Program-made: the position numbers and the translations under genes
Shown here: positions 1 through 15,000 of the stretch, one piece after another
How positions within the stretch are numbered: position 1 is the first letter of the stretch
How the letters are laid out: each line of letters opens with the position of its first letter
The notes under the pieces: generated by a model
The model's database searches: none
What the model saw: the letters and a program-made list of their open reading frames with translations, nothing else
Told to the model about the DNA's origin: nothing
DNA from: Chlorops oryzae
Lineage: Eukaryota > Arthropoda > Insecta > Diptera > Chloropidae
NCBI GenBank assembly: GCA_020466095.1
Contig: CM035808.1
Location: 30,144,959 to 30,208,958, forward strand
Direction of reading: 5' to 3'
Length of the DNA: 64,000 nt

Positions 1-3000
1 TATGCGTTCGTCGATAGCTCCACTTGTCCTCATTGGGGTGCACAATTGACGCTGTACATCGTAATTGCAAATTTGCTGTTTACTGTCGACAAGGTTAACC
101 GTTTCGACATCAGGTGTTATCACACCAGCAAACATACGCCTCGAACCATTATGGCTTTTCAGTTTCAAAGAACTCAGATCGGTTAGATTTCGCCCGACCA
201 GCGTCGCATTCCGTGTGCCCAATTCGAACTCCAACCAAAGAATTGTTTGTGAAAATGGCAGTACTATGAGATCACGCAGCAGGCGTCCTCGCTCCGTTGT
301 CAAAAGTTTCGTTCCTAGCCGAACTTTGCCCTCGAAAAAGCATAGCTCCAATTTATAAATGTCCACGGCATGCTCGACTTCGGTCGATAATTCCGCCCAG
401 TAAACTACTCTCGAAATCCAATCCACTGTCAGCGAAAGCACCTCGGCACGCATGCGGGCCAATTTGACCGGCGCCGAGCCCGGCACAAATGTCAACAGCT
501 CGACATTTTCATTCACCCAAAGCAAACGTTGTTCGCCATGCATTGTTGCCAGATGCTCAACCTCACTCGTGGTATGCACCAGTACCATCTGCGAGTTCAA
601 ATCCATGTCCATCAAGCTAATGTGATCGCTTGTCGCAAGCAGGAGTCGTGGAACTGCTTGAATTTCGGGGTTAATATGCAAGGCCATCGCAGTGGTTTTC
701 TCTCCGCCACCTGGACGACCGGCGACAAAAGCTTGAACCTGAAATGTGTACGTCTCATCTTCGTGCAGATTGCCGACGACAGCTTCAAGCGGCTTACCCT
801 TGACGATGTTATACAAACGCTCGCTATAGAGCGTTTCACCCAACGAACAGAATACTTTGTACGACAAATCGTTTAGACGGCTTAGATTTTCCGGTGCATC
901 CCAGCGTATCAGTGCCGTAATATTTGGCATTTCCTGCAGAGGTTTCTCTATGCTTTCCACGAAAACTCGCAGTCGTTTTGGTTGGGTTGGCGCAGCGGCA
1001 GGCGTCATTAGCTGAACAAAAGTTCGCTCTCCAGCACGCCAAAATGTGTACGGACTGATGGTGACATTCAGAGCTATTGCTGGCCGTTTCATTTCGGTAA
1101 TACGTATAAAAGGTTCCCATACTTCGTAAGCTTGGATTTCATGGGCATCAGCCTGTTCGTACTCGAGAAGAACTTTGTAGAAAACCGTTAGATTTTCGGA
1201 TGCCGCAATAGGCGTCCACTTTATCTTAAAGTCATCCCAAAAGCCATCTTCAATGCGAACGCTACTGCCATTAACCTGCTGCGGTATAACGCTCTCGTCC
1301 ATGTAGGGTGTTAAGCCCCTTTTAATACGCATAGCGCTCGCTCTGCAGCCCAGCGCGTCCATTGATAGCTCACTTTGCGTACGCAAACTATCCGCTTTCA
1401 CTAACTCCGCCACTTGGCCATCCTCATGAAGCCAAATTAATGCTTCGATTTCTGGCAAATATTCGAGCGAACCGAAAACAATATCACTGTTCAATAATTT
1501 ATCTTCCAACTTATCCTGATGCCTATCCAAACCGGCTTTGAAGAGCCGCACACGACCTTCATTCTGACGAACGATCCAGTAAATTTGTTGCTTCACAAAA
1601 TCAAGCGCAAAGCCACGCATTTGTCCACCCAGGCCGCCGTTGACATGAAAGTATTCGAATTCATCAATTAGATCCGTGCGGCTGCCACTTAAACTACGAC
1701 GTGCCAGCTTCGTCGATGTCATGTAATAAATGTGGCCATTATACGCATCTAATTTGATGTATTGTGCGCCCAAAATTGGCAACAACTCACGTTCGGTCCC
1801 ATCGAGATTCGAGCGCACAACACAATTCCTCAACAGATCCGTCCAATAGAGCTTCCTTCCGCGCCAGTCGAACGCAAGGCTATATGCGTTTTTGGCATTT
1901 AATCCGCAACTCACCTCGGGATTCATGATGTTCGCACATGCCAGTTGTCCCTCCGGTACTTCGGTCACATAATAAATAGTTCCATTTAGTTGTATGAAAT
2001 CCCGGACGACCGGCACTCCTACCAACTCTCGCACTTGCGTCACCTTATCACCCAGTTCGTTCGACTCGTAGAGCGTCGCATTCGCAGTCTTATCACCCCG
2101 ACAAAGCCACATAAATTTGTGTGCCCCCAATGGCCAGGTACGCGCGAACAACTCATCGGACCATGGACCATCGCCATCGCCATAGAAAGTTTGACCGTTG
2201 CTGCCGCCAGCGAGTTGATTACTCCGTTGATTAGTGCTGCTTGCCACCCGCACTCGCAGCTTGTACAAATTGTTCGCTTGCAGTCTCTCGACGTTGAAAA
2301 ATTTCGTTTTAATATTGCGGATGTTGAAGGCATTATTGCTGGCCACATCCATTATCTCAAGTTCGTATTCCCAGTTCTGCCAGGCGCCATTCGCACTCTG
2401 ATAAGCGGGAATTTGTTTCGGTGCCGACCAGCTTATGTGCGCTGCGTGTGCATCGAACACGGCCTGCAATGCGCCGGGTCCTCTAAATGCGGCGGTCGGC
2501 GACCGGCGGGGCTGTTGCCGCAATTGCAGCGGCAATGCATGCCAACACCATTCCAAGTCCTTTATTTCCCAAATATCATTTTCGTTGGTGCGATAGTTCT
2601 GCCGCAACAGGTGCGTCCCATTGTTGGCCACGTACAAATTGTTCTCGTAGTCGAATTGAAAGCTTTGCAACTCACCATGCAATGATTGCGTATGATTTAC
2701 ATGCTGTTCAATTCCATAGTATGCACCGTCGTAGCTCGATTCGTAGATTTTGCCATCCGTTTTATTGTGCGCCAACAATAGGTATCGCCTATTGTCGTTT
2801 TGCAGGTAACCAATTTGGGAATTGTCTCTGCTGAGTATGGTTTGCAGCTCTTTGGATCCAAGATCAAGTCGACGCAGGCCAGTTGCATCGTTCCAGAATA
2901 GCCAACCGTTCAAAGGATCCACTTCGAGCTGAAGTATCACGTTCGAAAGGTTGTTAATGAGAGTATCCATGTTATTGCCGTCGAAATCAATGGTTGAAAT

Positions 3001-6000
3001 TATCCAGTTTTTCGATGATGACTGAAAGACAAATGAAAAAGGATTTTAATTAAGGCGAAGATAAAGCACACCTCTTTACATCCACAAGAGAATTTTTGGG
3101 TTTCAAAAGCAAAGCTTTAAGCTAAAATTTATGACTTGAATTGAGGACTTTTAGGTTTATAAAAGATTAATGGATTTATATGTTAAGAAATTGATAGAAT
3201 GCTAAATTTATTAATTGATTATCTGATAAAGTGATAAAATGCTATATTGACAGATTGATGAAATTATGTAACAATAGATAGTTGAAATGATAAATTAATG
3301 TATTTATGGATTGATAAATTGATGCATTGATTGATTGATAAATTGATGTATTGATGGATGAATCGATATATTGATGTATTGATGGATTGATGTATTTTTG
3401 GATTGATGGGTTGATGACTTTTAGCATAAGTGTATTGATGGATTGATGAGTTGATGGATTCAATTATTGATAGATGGATGGATTGATTGATTGATGAATT
3501 TATTGATTGATGCATTGATGACTTTTAGGATAAGTGTATTGATGAAATTGATGAATTGATGGATTCAATTATTGATAGATGGATGGATTGATTGATTGAT
3601 GAATTTATTGATTGATGCATTGATGGATTGATGGTTTGGTGGATTGAAGAATTGATGGGTAGATGAATTGTTGTAAAGGTGGATTATTGGGTTGATGAAT
3701 TGATGGACTGAGGTATTGATAGTTTGATGAAATTGATAGATTGATGGACTAATAAATTGATGAACTGATTTGGACTTACTTCTCCAGCTAATATGAGTCG
3801 TTCGTTTAACCAATCCAATGAAATCACCATGGGGCGATAATTCAGTTTATTTATTGGAATAACATTGCGCTCCGTTGAGTTATTCAAAAAGAAACTGCAA
3901 TTTTCCAAAAAGTAAGCAACAAAACTTAAGAGTCAAAGCAAATATTAGGATTTACCTGTACAAAACACCCAACGAGTCCAAGACGAATAGCCTTTGCTGT
4001 GCGGCATAGTAACAATAATCGGCAATTATTACTTCACTCTCAAACACCCATCGCGTATCCCCTGAAGGCTCCAAACTTATGATCTTAATACTGTACTCGC
4101 CAGCAATGAGCACTTCTTCAACATCATCTAAATTCATTGATGATTTGGGTACATCCTTAGTTAAAACATATGCTTCTTCAGCTAGTCCTTCCCCTTCGTC
4201 GTTTAATAAAGCCAATTGAAGGGAGTAATTTGTCCCTGGTGCTAAATTCGCAGCAACAAATTGATTGAAATTTGGTGGAATGATCTAAAGTTTTGAAAAT
4301 GCTTTAATTTGAAAGAATCTTCGATTGGTTTATCCCCTTACTTTTACGATTGAATCGTTTGAGCTTTGACTTTCAAGCATCAGCTTATATCCTTTTGAAA
4401 TCCCATTCGAAAATCGGCCAGCCTTCCAAAATATAACCACATGGCTATCGTCCAATGCAATTGTTTTGGTAATTATCGGTTTTGATAGAGGCGTACCTGC
4501 TGCTGGTGTCGTATAAACGTCTGTTGGTGGAGAGTAAAGTACATCCTCGGTTGTGTCGCCGAATGGAAGCTCAAAGCGAAACTAAAATCAAAAAAAATTG
4601 TTTTTAAGAAGAAACTTATTACGTTTTAATTTAATTTCCTTGATTACCCTATAACTTGTATATGGGACCAATCCTTCGAGAACTTCACATTCGAAATAAT
4701 CATTACAATTGTAGTCAGCCAAATTGGACCAAACGTCTTCGTTGTCAGCTAGCATGGATACACTACCATTGGCATTCCTTACATATTGATATTGTATGTT
4801 AAACGGTCGACTGGCAAGATGCACCAATTCAAAATTATCGGGAAATACAATGGGCCATTTGAGCTTCAGTGAATTTATTGTTGTCGCAATGTCATCTTCT
4901 TTATCCACGACCAGTTGCGGTTGAGTCATTCTCACCGTGTAGTCCATTGTCCTTCGTTGGGCTCGCCAGTATTGCCTCTGCGCAAATTCGCATGCAGTAA
5001 TGCACGGTAAATCGAGAGGATGAAATCGTGTCGAGGACTTTACGTAGGAAAAAAAGAAATGGGAGTGAAATGGTTCATAATTTTCGATTCGTTGTCGTGC
5101 AGCTTAACTTACACATGATTCCTGGCATGATTCGAATTCCTTTAATGCTCGCCACCATTCTTCGTAGCCTTTAATGCACTACAAGTAAAAAAAAAATAAA
5201 TGAAATGGAATAAATAAAATTCAAATTCATGTGAATTTCACATTTTGAAAAAACCATGAGTGTTAATACTCGTCCAAGTCCAATTGTAAGCTTTTCCTCT
5301 CCAAAACAATCCGTCCAAATACTGATTTAAGTATTGAACTTTTCCCTTAACTAAAAAAAAACGTAAAACTTCGCTCTTCCGTTTAACGAAATCCATCCAA
5401 ATTGTTCTCACACCCTATAAATGCGCATATGCCCGCAAGCAAAGACACGTCTAGCTCTGCCATTGTCTGAGATTTTAAAGTGCAACTTCCAAGTTTCAAA
5501 CCCGCCACACAGGTAAAGAAGTGCCCTTAACGGACATTGCTCACTTTTGTTTTCTGAACGCAACACTAACTTGCACTGACATCCTTTATCGGTTTCCATT
5601 CTACATGGTATTCTTTTAATGGTCACTCTTTGACACACATTGGAAGTACCTTCAACGCTCATGGCTATCCGATTTCTTGTGGTTAAAAGTGCTCAGCGGT
5701 CAAATTTTTGTTTTATTCATTCTTTTGATTCTGTTTTTTTCTTCTTTTTTTCCATTTCTTCTGGTCTCAACGAACAGGAGAACTTGACACTTGTCTCACA
5801 CGACTCAACATGTTCTGCTTACACTTTTCCACTGACTGGGTTATGGTTCAAGTTTCATTGTCATTGCTATCGATAAGTTTACATGTGTACGCTGAATGCA
5901 ATGCATGCACTTAAACAGGTATGTAGGTAGGTAAGCTTTTAAGTTTCGAGTAAAGAAGACACAACTCATTCATGAAATAATTTTTATAGGTTCTTTTTGC

Positions 6001-9000
6001 TGATGCGGACCCTGGGATAGGCCGATACATTTAAAACCGAAAGAAAAAGAAGTTCGTTTTGCTGAGTTTGAAATTTTTTGTTTATTTTTCATTGAAACGA
6101 AATATTTTTATTGCTTCTTATCAGACATTTGGAATCTCAAATGGGTAATTTATGAGTCCTGACGCGGTGTGTGAACCGTCATAATAAGCTCATTTAGAAA
6201 ATAAACATGAACATAGGTTCGAAATAGTAACATGGAAGGAGCCCATAAAGACTTTTGTGAACTAGTATCGGACTGGTATTTCTTCCCAAAAATCTAGCTT
6301 TTTATGTCTCTAAGGGCCGCTTTCTCATCGTTTTGTATCTGTAAGATAAATTATCCTGATGATAATTTCATACAAATTTGATTAATAAGTCAAAGAAATT
6401 GAACTTTAACTGGCAGATAAAGCTTAAAAGTAGGATGAGACAACGGCCCTAAATAGTTCACTTACTCCTTTTCAAGACACATATTATCTGTATATGTATT
6501 CCAGACTCTTTGGGGACTTAGCACTCCATATGTCTTTGTTGGGTAAGATTTCTATTACCCCACCCGATTCTGTTATAACTGTTTTGAAGAGTTTTAGAAT
6601 AAAACCGAAAACACTTCCACGAGAATGAAGAAAAAAGATCTCAATCATTAATATGGTTGACCAAAATCGCTTCAAAGATCTTCAAAAGGGTGATCATTTT
6701 TCTCAGTGGTACACTAAAACAAACTCTCTTTAATTCTTAGACTCGTTCTTATGTTCGACATTCTTCAATTATTTTGCTAACCTCATCGAAAGGAAATGAA
6801 ATGAAGGGTAATTAATCATATACCAGCGCACTCGTGCACACATACGCCTTTGACATGCATATGAATTACCATATGTATATGGCGTGAATTTGACACGAAA
6901 TCTCTGAGAATTGATTTGATAAAAAGTTCGATCCTTATACTTTTTGATTGAAAACAAAAGCTCAAAATCTAATTTGTACAAGAATTTGTTTCACCTTCAT
7001 TTTCTTATTACTCGTTCTGTTAAAAAGTTTCCTCTTTTCGATTTGTAATTTTTTATCGCATCGCTTTTGAGAACATTCACGCGTTGCCGAATTTTGATGG
7101 AACGTTGAAAGATTGAAGGCATTATGCCGGAGCTCGAAATAAATGTCTAAGGGGCCCCAATAAAAAGGCACAATTGTGTGAAAAGAAGTTTAAATTAGTT
7201 GATTTCTCTTAATTTAAAAAAATTCGAATTTAGTTTTTTTTTTCAATTAATGTTTTTTTATATGTGTATATATTGGATATTTGGGAAGGTCTCTAACTTC
7301 TATGAAGATATGAGATATGAGAATCTTTGTCCCTTGCATCATTGTCATCCAAAAAGTTTCCGTTCTTTTCCCCCTTTGATACTTACCCTTGTTCTATAGC
7401 ATTTTTCATTTGTGTCGCCAATGTCACACGAGATTCCAAATTCGTCTTTGAATATATTTTCCTAAAAGGAATAAAAATTAATTTCTTAGTCTTCCGGATT
7501 CAATTTATATATAGGTAAAATTTAAAACCTAATAAAAAATTTAATGGATACTTTTATAATTCTCAGATGGTTTTCGATCGAATTTAGTACAAATCCTTTT
7601 GAAAAAAACCTCAAAAAAAAACCAAAGGCAGTGGGATGTTTGCTTACAAAAATACATTTCGACGAAACCAGATGGGACATTTGATCCAAGGATAGTTTAG
7701 AATTGAAAGGGCTTAGATGTATTTTTGGTTTTTACTTAATTATTTTTTATTCCTTATCATTAAAGACACGTAAAAAGTAATCCTAACTATCGCTTCTAAT
7801 GAAGCATAGAGAGGCATTACTTGTTGCTTATTTGAATTGCGCTTAATTTCGCATGGAAGTAAATTGCTTTTCAATTTCAAGCGACATTTTCAACCCATCC
7901 CTGCCTTCTATACCTCCCACAACAAGGCATTGAAAAATTAACAATTAATGCTATTATTAATTACGCGGGTAATAAGAATTTGCATCTAAACTTTTTATAT
8001 TCATTTTTATATTTTGTTCGTGCGAAGATTATTTAATTTCGTGGATAATCTAATCTAGAGAATCGTTTTTCAGTTCGAGCTGATCAAGAAATTTTTTTCG
8101 ACAAAACTTGAACCCTTTTCTGTACATTTTTCCATTAATTTCAATCATTTCAAAAATGTATATTCAAACATTATTTAAATATTTTTTTTATTTATAATTT
8201 TAAATTTTATATTAAGGCTTTTGAGATGTTCTTGATGAAATCTTTCATGTTTCGGTCATGTGCGATTGCTCATGAGTTATCAGTCTTGCTGTCAACTTGT
8301 CTTCACTTTCAAAATGATAAATGCTTTTGATTTATGAGGGGATTTTCTAAAATTCATAACTTCATTAAACAAATTAATGCGTTCATATATTCAATATCAA
8401 TTAATGTCAAGAAATTTTGCTGGCAACTATTCAATTGACGTAATTAGAAGAAAAAAAATTTTTTCTATGAAATTCTTATCGATTTTCTCGGAATAAATGG
8501 TCATTGGCACCCAGTTTTGCGTCTGAAGGAAAGTAAAATTATTGCGAAATAAAAAAAAATTCAGTGTGTACGTAAGCATATAAAAAGTGACCAGCTGTTC
8601 TGATTATTCCAGTTCAATGCTGGATTTTCATTTAAGGTATCATTTGTATCATATAGCAAATTTCTGCCTTTAGAACGTGAAAAAACACACACTTTTTACG
8701 GATATTACATACTACCCCATATGGTGTGCAGTTTTAACCCTTCAATTCGCATCTCAAATCTAATGCAATTCACGAAAATGTTTTGTTGGAGACAAGAAAT
8801 TAAAAATAATAATGCTAAAAGTTGTTTTTACCATCACAAGCTATATCTTAAGGCTCATATTACGATTGGCTTGTGCTGCTAGGAAAAAATAATTAAATAG
8901 TGTTTCCAATTACCTTAGCTAGAGTAATGAAAATTTGATGTGAATTTGAAAAAAAGTATGGCACAAATAAATATATTAGACCTCTATCACCTGCAGGTGC

Positions 9001-12000
9001 CATTGGGAATTGAAGAATTTGGGAACATTTTTAAGAAAAGAATATCGCTTGCAAAGGGACCTGAATGAATAAAAGAGAATATTTTTACAGTAAGGGATTT
9101 AGAGTAAAGATTTGTTATATTAATCGTATCCATGGAATGTAGAGGCGTCCAAATTTTCCTCAATAAATCTTCTTTGAAAGTATTTAATGGCTCGCATGCA
9201 TCAAAATGAGATCGATCGCTGAATTGAGTCATTTGGAGATAAAGCTTAAAACCTAATTTGAAACTCATAAGTCAATTATACTTCTTGCATATCAAACTAA
9301 GCAATTGCTGAAAATCTAGAGAAAAAAGTTTGATCTTATCTTTATGCATACAAGCCAATGTTTTGGACTAGTCGATCACAATATTCCTTTTCAAGAATAA
9401 GTTAAAACCATCAGAATACTAGAAGCAATTTATTTTAATCGATCTTTCTACCGGCGAATCTCTGATCTACTTAGACTATTTCCAGATGAATGATGCCAAT
9501 GATGATTTTCCAATTCCCTCACAAGCTCAATAAGGTCATACTTGCTAATGGGACAGTTTGAGAAGTATTTAAATGATTTTTGAAATTGAAGCCAATTACT
9601 TTTTGAACGGGGTCTCTAATGAAGCGATCAAGCACCGGCATATATTAATGGATAGCGAAACCAAAAGACATAAAAAAAAACAATCGAACGAGAGCGAATT
9701 AATTTAAAATTTCAAAACTCCGAAGGCTTAAATATCGTGAAGATTTGGATAAAACAAAAAAAAAAAAAAAAACTAATCTAAGACCGGATGAAACGTGTTT
9801 GTTTCAGTTTAAAACCGGAAATCGAACCGAACATTTATGAACATATTTCTTAAATACGTTATTCCGCATGTCAGTTCATATAAATCGAATTCCGAACAAG
9901 CGAAACGAGAAGACTGAAACAGACAGAACGATAGAGAAAGAAAGCGGAATGACCGCTAAATTTCGAATATTTTGGCAAAATTGCATTTAAATTGCCATCA
10001 AATGTTATCAACGAGAAGAGTCACGTATGCGGTTTGCTTGACGTGTTCAAAACGAAGAAGATTTGCTTTTGATATTCAATTTTTTTTTCCCCCCAGACAC
10101 ATACATGCATACACACATATGCACAAGCCATATAACCATAGCAATGCACTTTAAAAGTTTGTGCAAGCGAAAATGCTGTGTTCAACAATAAAATGACCGA
10201 AACCTTCGTCGAAGATTTCATCGTTTGATGAATTCGTTTCTTCAATTTCATTTAATTGAAAAGCCAAGAATTTTCAGCATTTTTATTTGACCAACCATCG
10301 CATTGTGTTTGGTATGACCGTTAAAGTTTTGGCAGAATTATGGGAATCCCTACTAAAAAAAAAATTATATATGCAGCCGAAACCGATCGTGAGAAGAGTC
10401 CTAAGCGGCTTAATAGCTTAGAGACAACAATAAACTTTTTCTTTTATTTATTTATTTATTTATTTGATTTGATTTCCATCGCAGAGCACAAGATACAATC
10501 TCTTATATTTGGCCCTACTCACAAGAATCATTCAGGAGAATCATTCACCTTTCATTTGAACTTTTTGCTTGAAGCTACCATATGAATCGTTATCGGCATT
10601 GCTACATATTTTCATAAAAATATCTTCATCGCATCGGCTTATCCCAATTATTTATGTTAGAAAACATACGGAAGCAAGTAAAAAGGAAGGAACACTCAGT
10701 ACACAAGTATACACATACATATGTATGTATGCACGATTGTGTGTTTGTTTGTGCATATATTTGCATACATATCCGAGTAAGTCATCTCATTCATAATCGC
10801 TTCGTAATATTGAATTTCTTTTTCAAACCCTAGCACGCCTAGACTCTTGGCCGTAGATCCGTCCGAACATCCGAACATTTTAGTCTTCAGTAGAACGTCT
10901 ACATACATACATATGTACCCTCGCGAGCATCGAGTGTACGTTCATTTGATTACACTGTCAAACAAAAAAAAAGCAACTGAATATTTGTACAATTTTCCTG
11001 TAGATCTCGGCCTCCTAAGCAAGAAAAAAAATTTTTTTAATTTTTTTATGGAAGAGTTTTTGAGAAAAAATTTTTTGAAATTTTTTTCAGTGCATTTCGT
11101 AGGTGCACTTGCTATTTCAAGCATATCTCGGGCCCCGATCTACCGATTTTAATAAATATATTTTCCAAATATAGATAATTAAGCTCCCTACAACTTTTAG
11201 AAACAAAGTTTTTGATTTGCATGAGTAGTTTTAGTGCTAGAGGTGCAATTATACAAGAAAATTGTGTTTTTTTCAAAAAAATCAGGGTAAATTTTTCATA
11301 TAAAAATTTGTAAAAAATAGAAATCGAAGTGGAAAACCCATTTTCAAATTTTTTGCGTATAGCTAAGTATTTCTTCTAAAAAATAAGCCCCGTTTGGCTA
11401 AAAGCGGTGAAAAATTTACGGAGCTATGATTTTTTTGCCAAAACACTAAAAAATCGATATTTCACAATTTTTGCTTTGTTCACAAAACTTGTTCATATGA
11501 GCCGAAATTATTTTATGAAGGTGCAATTGAGTAAATTTTCACATATATAAATGCATAAATGCTGCCTCTTTATTGATTAAAAATGAATGTCGTTTTGCCC
11601 TGCCTTTTAGAATATTGTGGTGGATTTGTTTACCTGCCGGTCTCAATGACCTGTACCAGATAAAAAAGGGTGCAGTGCTTTCCCTTAGTGGAAAAAAATA
11701 TAAGGTATCATGAATACGTTTTGTGCGTTAACGTCAGTTTTTATACTAAACGTGTTTCTTTACTTTCAATTTTGCCTAATGAATTGAGCGTAGTATAAAA
11801 TACCTGAGGTTTTGCATACTTTACATACATACTTACATACAGTATAGAAAATTTATGGCAATATATAAAAGGGTAACACTTATGCGTTTAGATTAGTAGT
11901 CTTGAACTAAATTTTGAACAACGTACATCAATTGAAAATAAAACAAATTTTAAAATATAAAAAAATGAGTAAAAGAACTCGTGTATTCATGTGCAAAAAC

Positions 12001-15000
12001 AATCCGGACGATTTTTGCAATATTTGTGGATTATATATGTTAAAAAATAAAGGATTAGCGTTTACTGAAGCACTGCAAAAGCACTATTTCCATTACTTCG
12101 GTGTTTTGCCAACTCTCAATGAGCCGTGGACGCCTAAAAGAATATGTGACCTATGTCATAGAAAGTTATCAAAATGGGCTTCTGGAGAACGGTAAGAATT
12201 AAAATTTAATACGCTATAAAAAAAACTAACTATTTGCATTCTAGCTGTTACATGGATTTTGACACGGCAATGGAATGGAGTGAGCCCTTTTGTCACTCGG
12301 TGGACTGCTATTTTTGCCTTAGTGCAAGAAGTGGATTTGGGAAACATTTAAAATGGGAATACGCGAAAGTTGATTCGGTAAAATTTCCTCTACCTCATTC
12401 AAGTGATGTGCCTTATCCAGAATGCCCTGGCTCAGCACCCAAAATAGAAGGATCATCAGAGGAAATGCTGGGGTCTAGTGGAAGTCAGTTTGAAACAAGT
12501 TTAACGCAACGAATACTCTCACAGGCCGAATTAAATGACTGGATTCGTGATTTTGGTTTTTCAAAGGGTAAAGCTGAACTTTTTGCATCTAGAATGAAAG
12601 AACGCGGATTTGTGGCTCCTGATGTCAAAACAAGCATTTACAGAAATCGGCACTTGCAATACGGAAAATTTTACGCAAAAGTAGACGATATCTGTTTCTG
12701 CAGCAATATTTTAGGCCTATTCGAAGAGCTCAATGAAGTCTACAATCCCGGAGAGTGGCGTTTATTTATCGATAGCAACAAAGAGAGCTTAAAAGCTGTC
12801 CTCCTACACAATGGCAACCAAAAACCGTCTCTTCCTGTCGCATATGCATCGCATTCTAAAGAAACCTACGAAACAATGAAAACGCTTTTGGATCATATTG
12901 AATATGACAAGCATAGATGGAAAATATGCGCTGATCTCAAGGTAGTGGCAATTCTGTGCGGGCTTCAAGGAGGATATACAAAATATTGTTGTTTTTTGTG
13001 CAAGTGGGATAGTCGCGCTGACCACTTACACTATATTAAAAAAGATTGGCCTTTGCGAACCAACATTATAGTTGGTGCAGACAATATTCAACGCACTGCT
13101 CTCGTTGATAAAAATAATATTATATTACCGCCACTGCATATAAAATTAGGACTTGCTAAGAACTTTATAAAAAAATTGGCAAAAGATGGAACACAGGAAG
13201 CTTTTGCCCGCTTAAAGGCGATCTTTTCCTACCTTTCACACGCAAAACTCAAGGAAGGAGTTCTAAATGGTCCAGAAATACGTAAACTTTTGCAAGACGA
13301 CGAGTTCTCAAGCCTTTTGTCCCCAGTCGAAGCAGCAGCGTGGAGCTCATTCAAACTTGTTATACACAATTTTTTGGGCAACCACAAAAGTCCAGATTAC
13401 AAGCAAATAGTAAATAACCTACTAAAGAATTATAAGAAAGCCGAAGTACACATGTCGTTGAAGATCCACTTTCTCGATTCGCACTTGGATTTTTTCCCTG
13501 AAAACTTAGGAGACGTAAGCGATGAGCATGGCGAACGTTTTCATCAGCAATTAAAGGATATTGAAAATCGCTATAGCGGCCTTTTCGACACGGCAATGAT
13601 GGGTGATTACGTGTGGTCCCTTGTGCGTGAAAATGATGGTAGTAAATATAAAAGACAAAGCGGAAGCAAGAACTTTTTTCAAATTGTATAAAAATAATTT
13701 TGGAAATAAATTTTTATTTCTTTAACACTTTTGCATTAGAGCTTATTTCACAAATGTTTTACAGGAGTTGTACCAATTTGGTAGTTCATGTTGTCTTAAA
13801 GTGGGCTGCATCACAGCGGCCCCGGTGTATGTATGTAAGTATGTAAGTATGTATGTAAAGTATGCAAAACCTCAGGTATTTTATACTACGCTCAATTCAT
13901 TAGGCAAAATTGAAAGTAAAGAAACACGTTTAGTATAAAAACTGACGTTAACGCACAAAACGTATTCATGATACCTTATATTTTTTTCCACTAAGGGAAA
14001 GCACTGCACCCTTTTTTATCTGGTACAGGTCATTGAGACCGGCAGGTAAACAAATCCACCACAATATTCTAAAAGGCAGGGCAAAACGACATTCATTTTT
14101 AATCAATAAAGAGGCAGCATTTATGCATTTATATATGTGAAAATTTACTCAATTGCACCTTCATAAAATAATTTCGGCTCATATGAACAAGTTTTGTGAA
14201 CAAAGCAAAAATTGTGAAATATCGATTTTTTAGTGTTTTGGCAAAAAAATCATAGCTCCGTAAATTTTTCACCGCTTTTAGCCAAACGGGGCTTATTTTT
14301 TAGAAGAAATACTTAGCTATACGCAAAAAATTTGAAAATGGGTTTTCCACTTCGATTTCTATTTTTTACAAATTTTTATATGAAAAATTTACCCTGATTT
14401 TTTTGAAAAAAACACAATTTTCTTGTATAATTGCACCTCTAGCACTAAAACTACTCATGCAAATCAAAAACTTTGTTTCTAAAAGTTGTAGGGAGCTTAA
14501 TTATCTATATTTGGAAAATATATTTATTAAAATCGGTAGATCGGGGCCCGAGATATGCTTGAAATAGCAAGTGCACCTACGAAATGCACTGAAAAAAATT
14601 TCAAAAAATTTTTTCTCAAAAACTCTTCCATAAAAAAATTAAAAAAATTTTTTTTCTTGCTTAGGAGGCCGAGATCTACAGGAAAATTGCACAAATATTC
14701 AGTTGCTTTTTATAAATTCCAAATTTGTTAAGCAGTGTTATCCATCATAAATAATTGCTGTATGCTTAAATTGTTTGAGACAGAATTGTATCAACTTACG
14801 CATTCGCTTGTTAAGCATGTCAAAGACATTTTGTGCATATTGTACGGAGTCTGAGGACAATAAATGCCCACGGTGCGAATTCATGCGACTTGCGTATTGC
14901 GATTGCAATGTGCAATTTGTGAAATTCGCCTTCAGGGCAATTGCTTAGCAAGAATAATGCATTCTATTAGATTACTGAATTCAATTAACCTCCCTTGAGC

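Larger units (their letters stand above)
10968..14711 (+). mobile_element. DNA transposon with 873-bp terminal inverted repeats, apparently complete
   Basis: Left arm 10968-11840 and right arm 13839-14711 are reverse complements of the same length. They read as nearly identical; one mismatch is visible close to the outer end (TTTGTACAAT against TTTGTGCAAT). Between them lie a promoter, a two-exon gene with an uninterrupted 557-residue product, and a polyadenylation-like AATAAA just after the stop. The outer ends are AAAAAGCAACTGAATATTTG and its complement. No clean target-site duplication is visible because the flanks are A- and T-rich, so the exact ends may shift by several bases. It lies inside the large first intron of sev, in the orientation opposite to sev. 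Near-identical arms plus an intact gene imply a recent insertion. Confidence 0.92.

Noticed and set aside
1990..2685. Plus-strand open frame of about 230 codons
   Set aside because: It lies wholly inside the uninterrupted sev exon on the minus strand; the opposite frame is open by codon bias only.
3242..3813. Minus-strand Ile/Asn/Ser-rich reading frames
   Set aside because: Products of the TTGATG minisatellite within a sev intron.
5408..5662. Minus-strand Cys-containing frame as the missing Sev exon
   Set aside because: The cysteine order loosely resembles the expected piece, but there is no usable donor or acceptor in the right phase.
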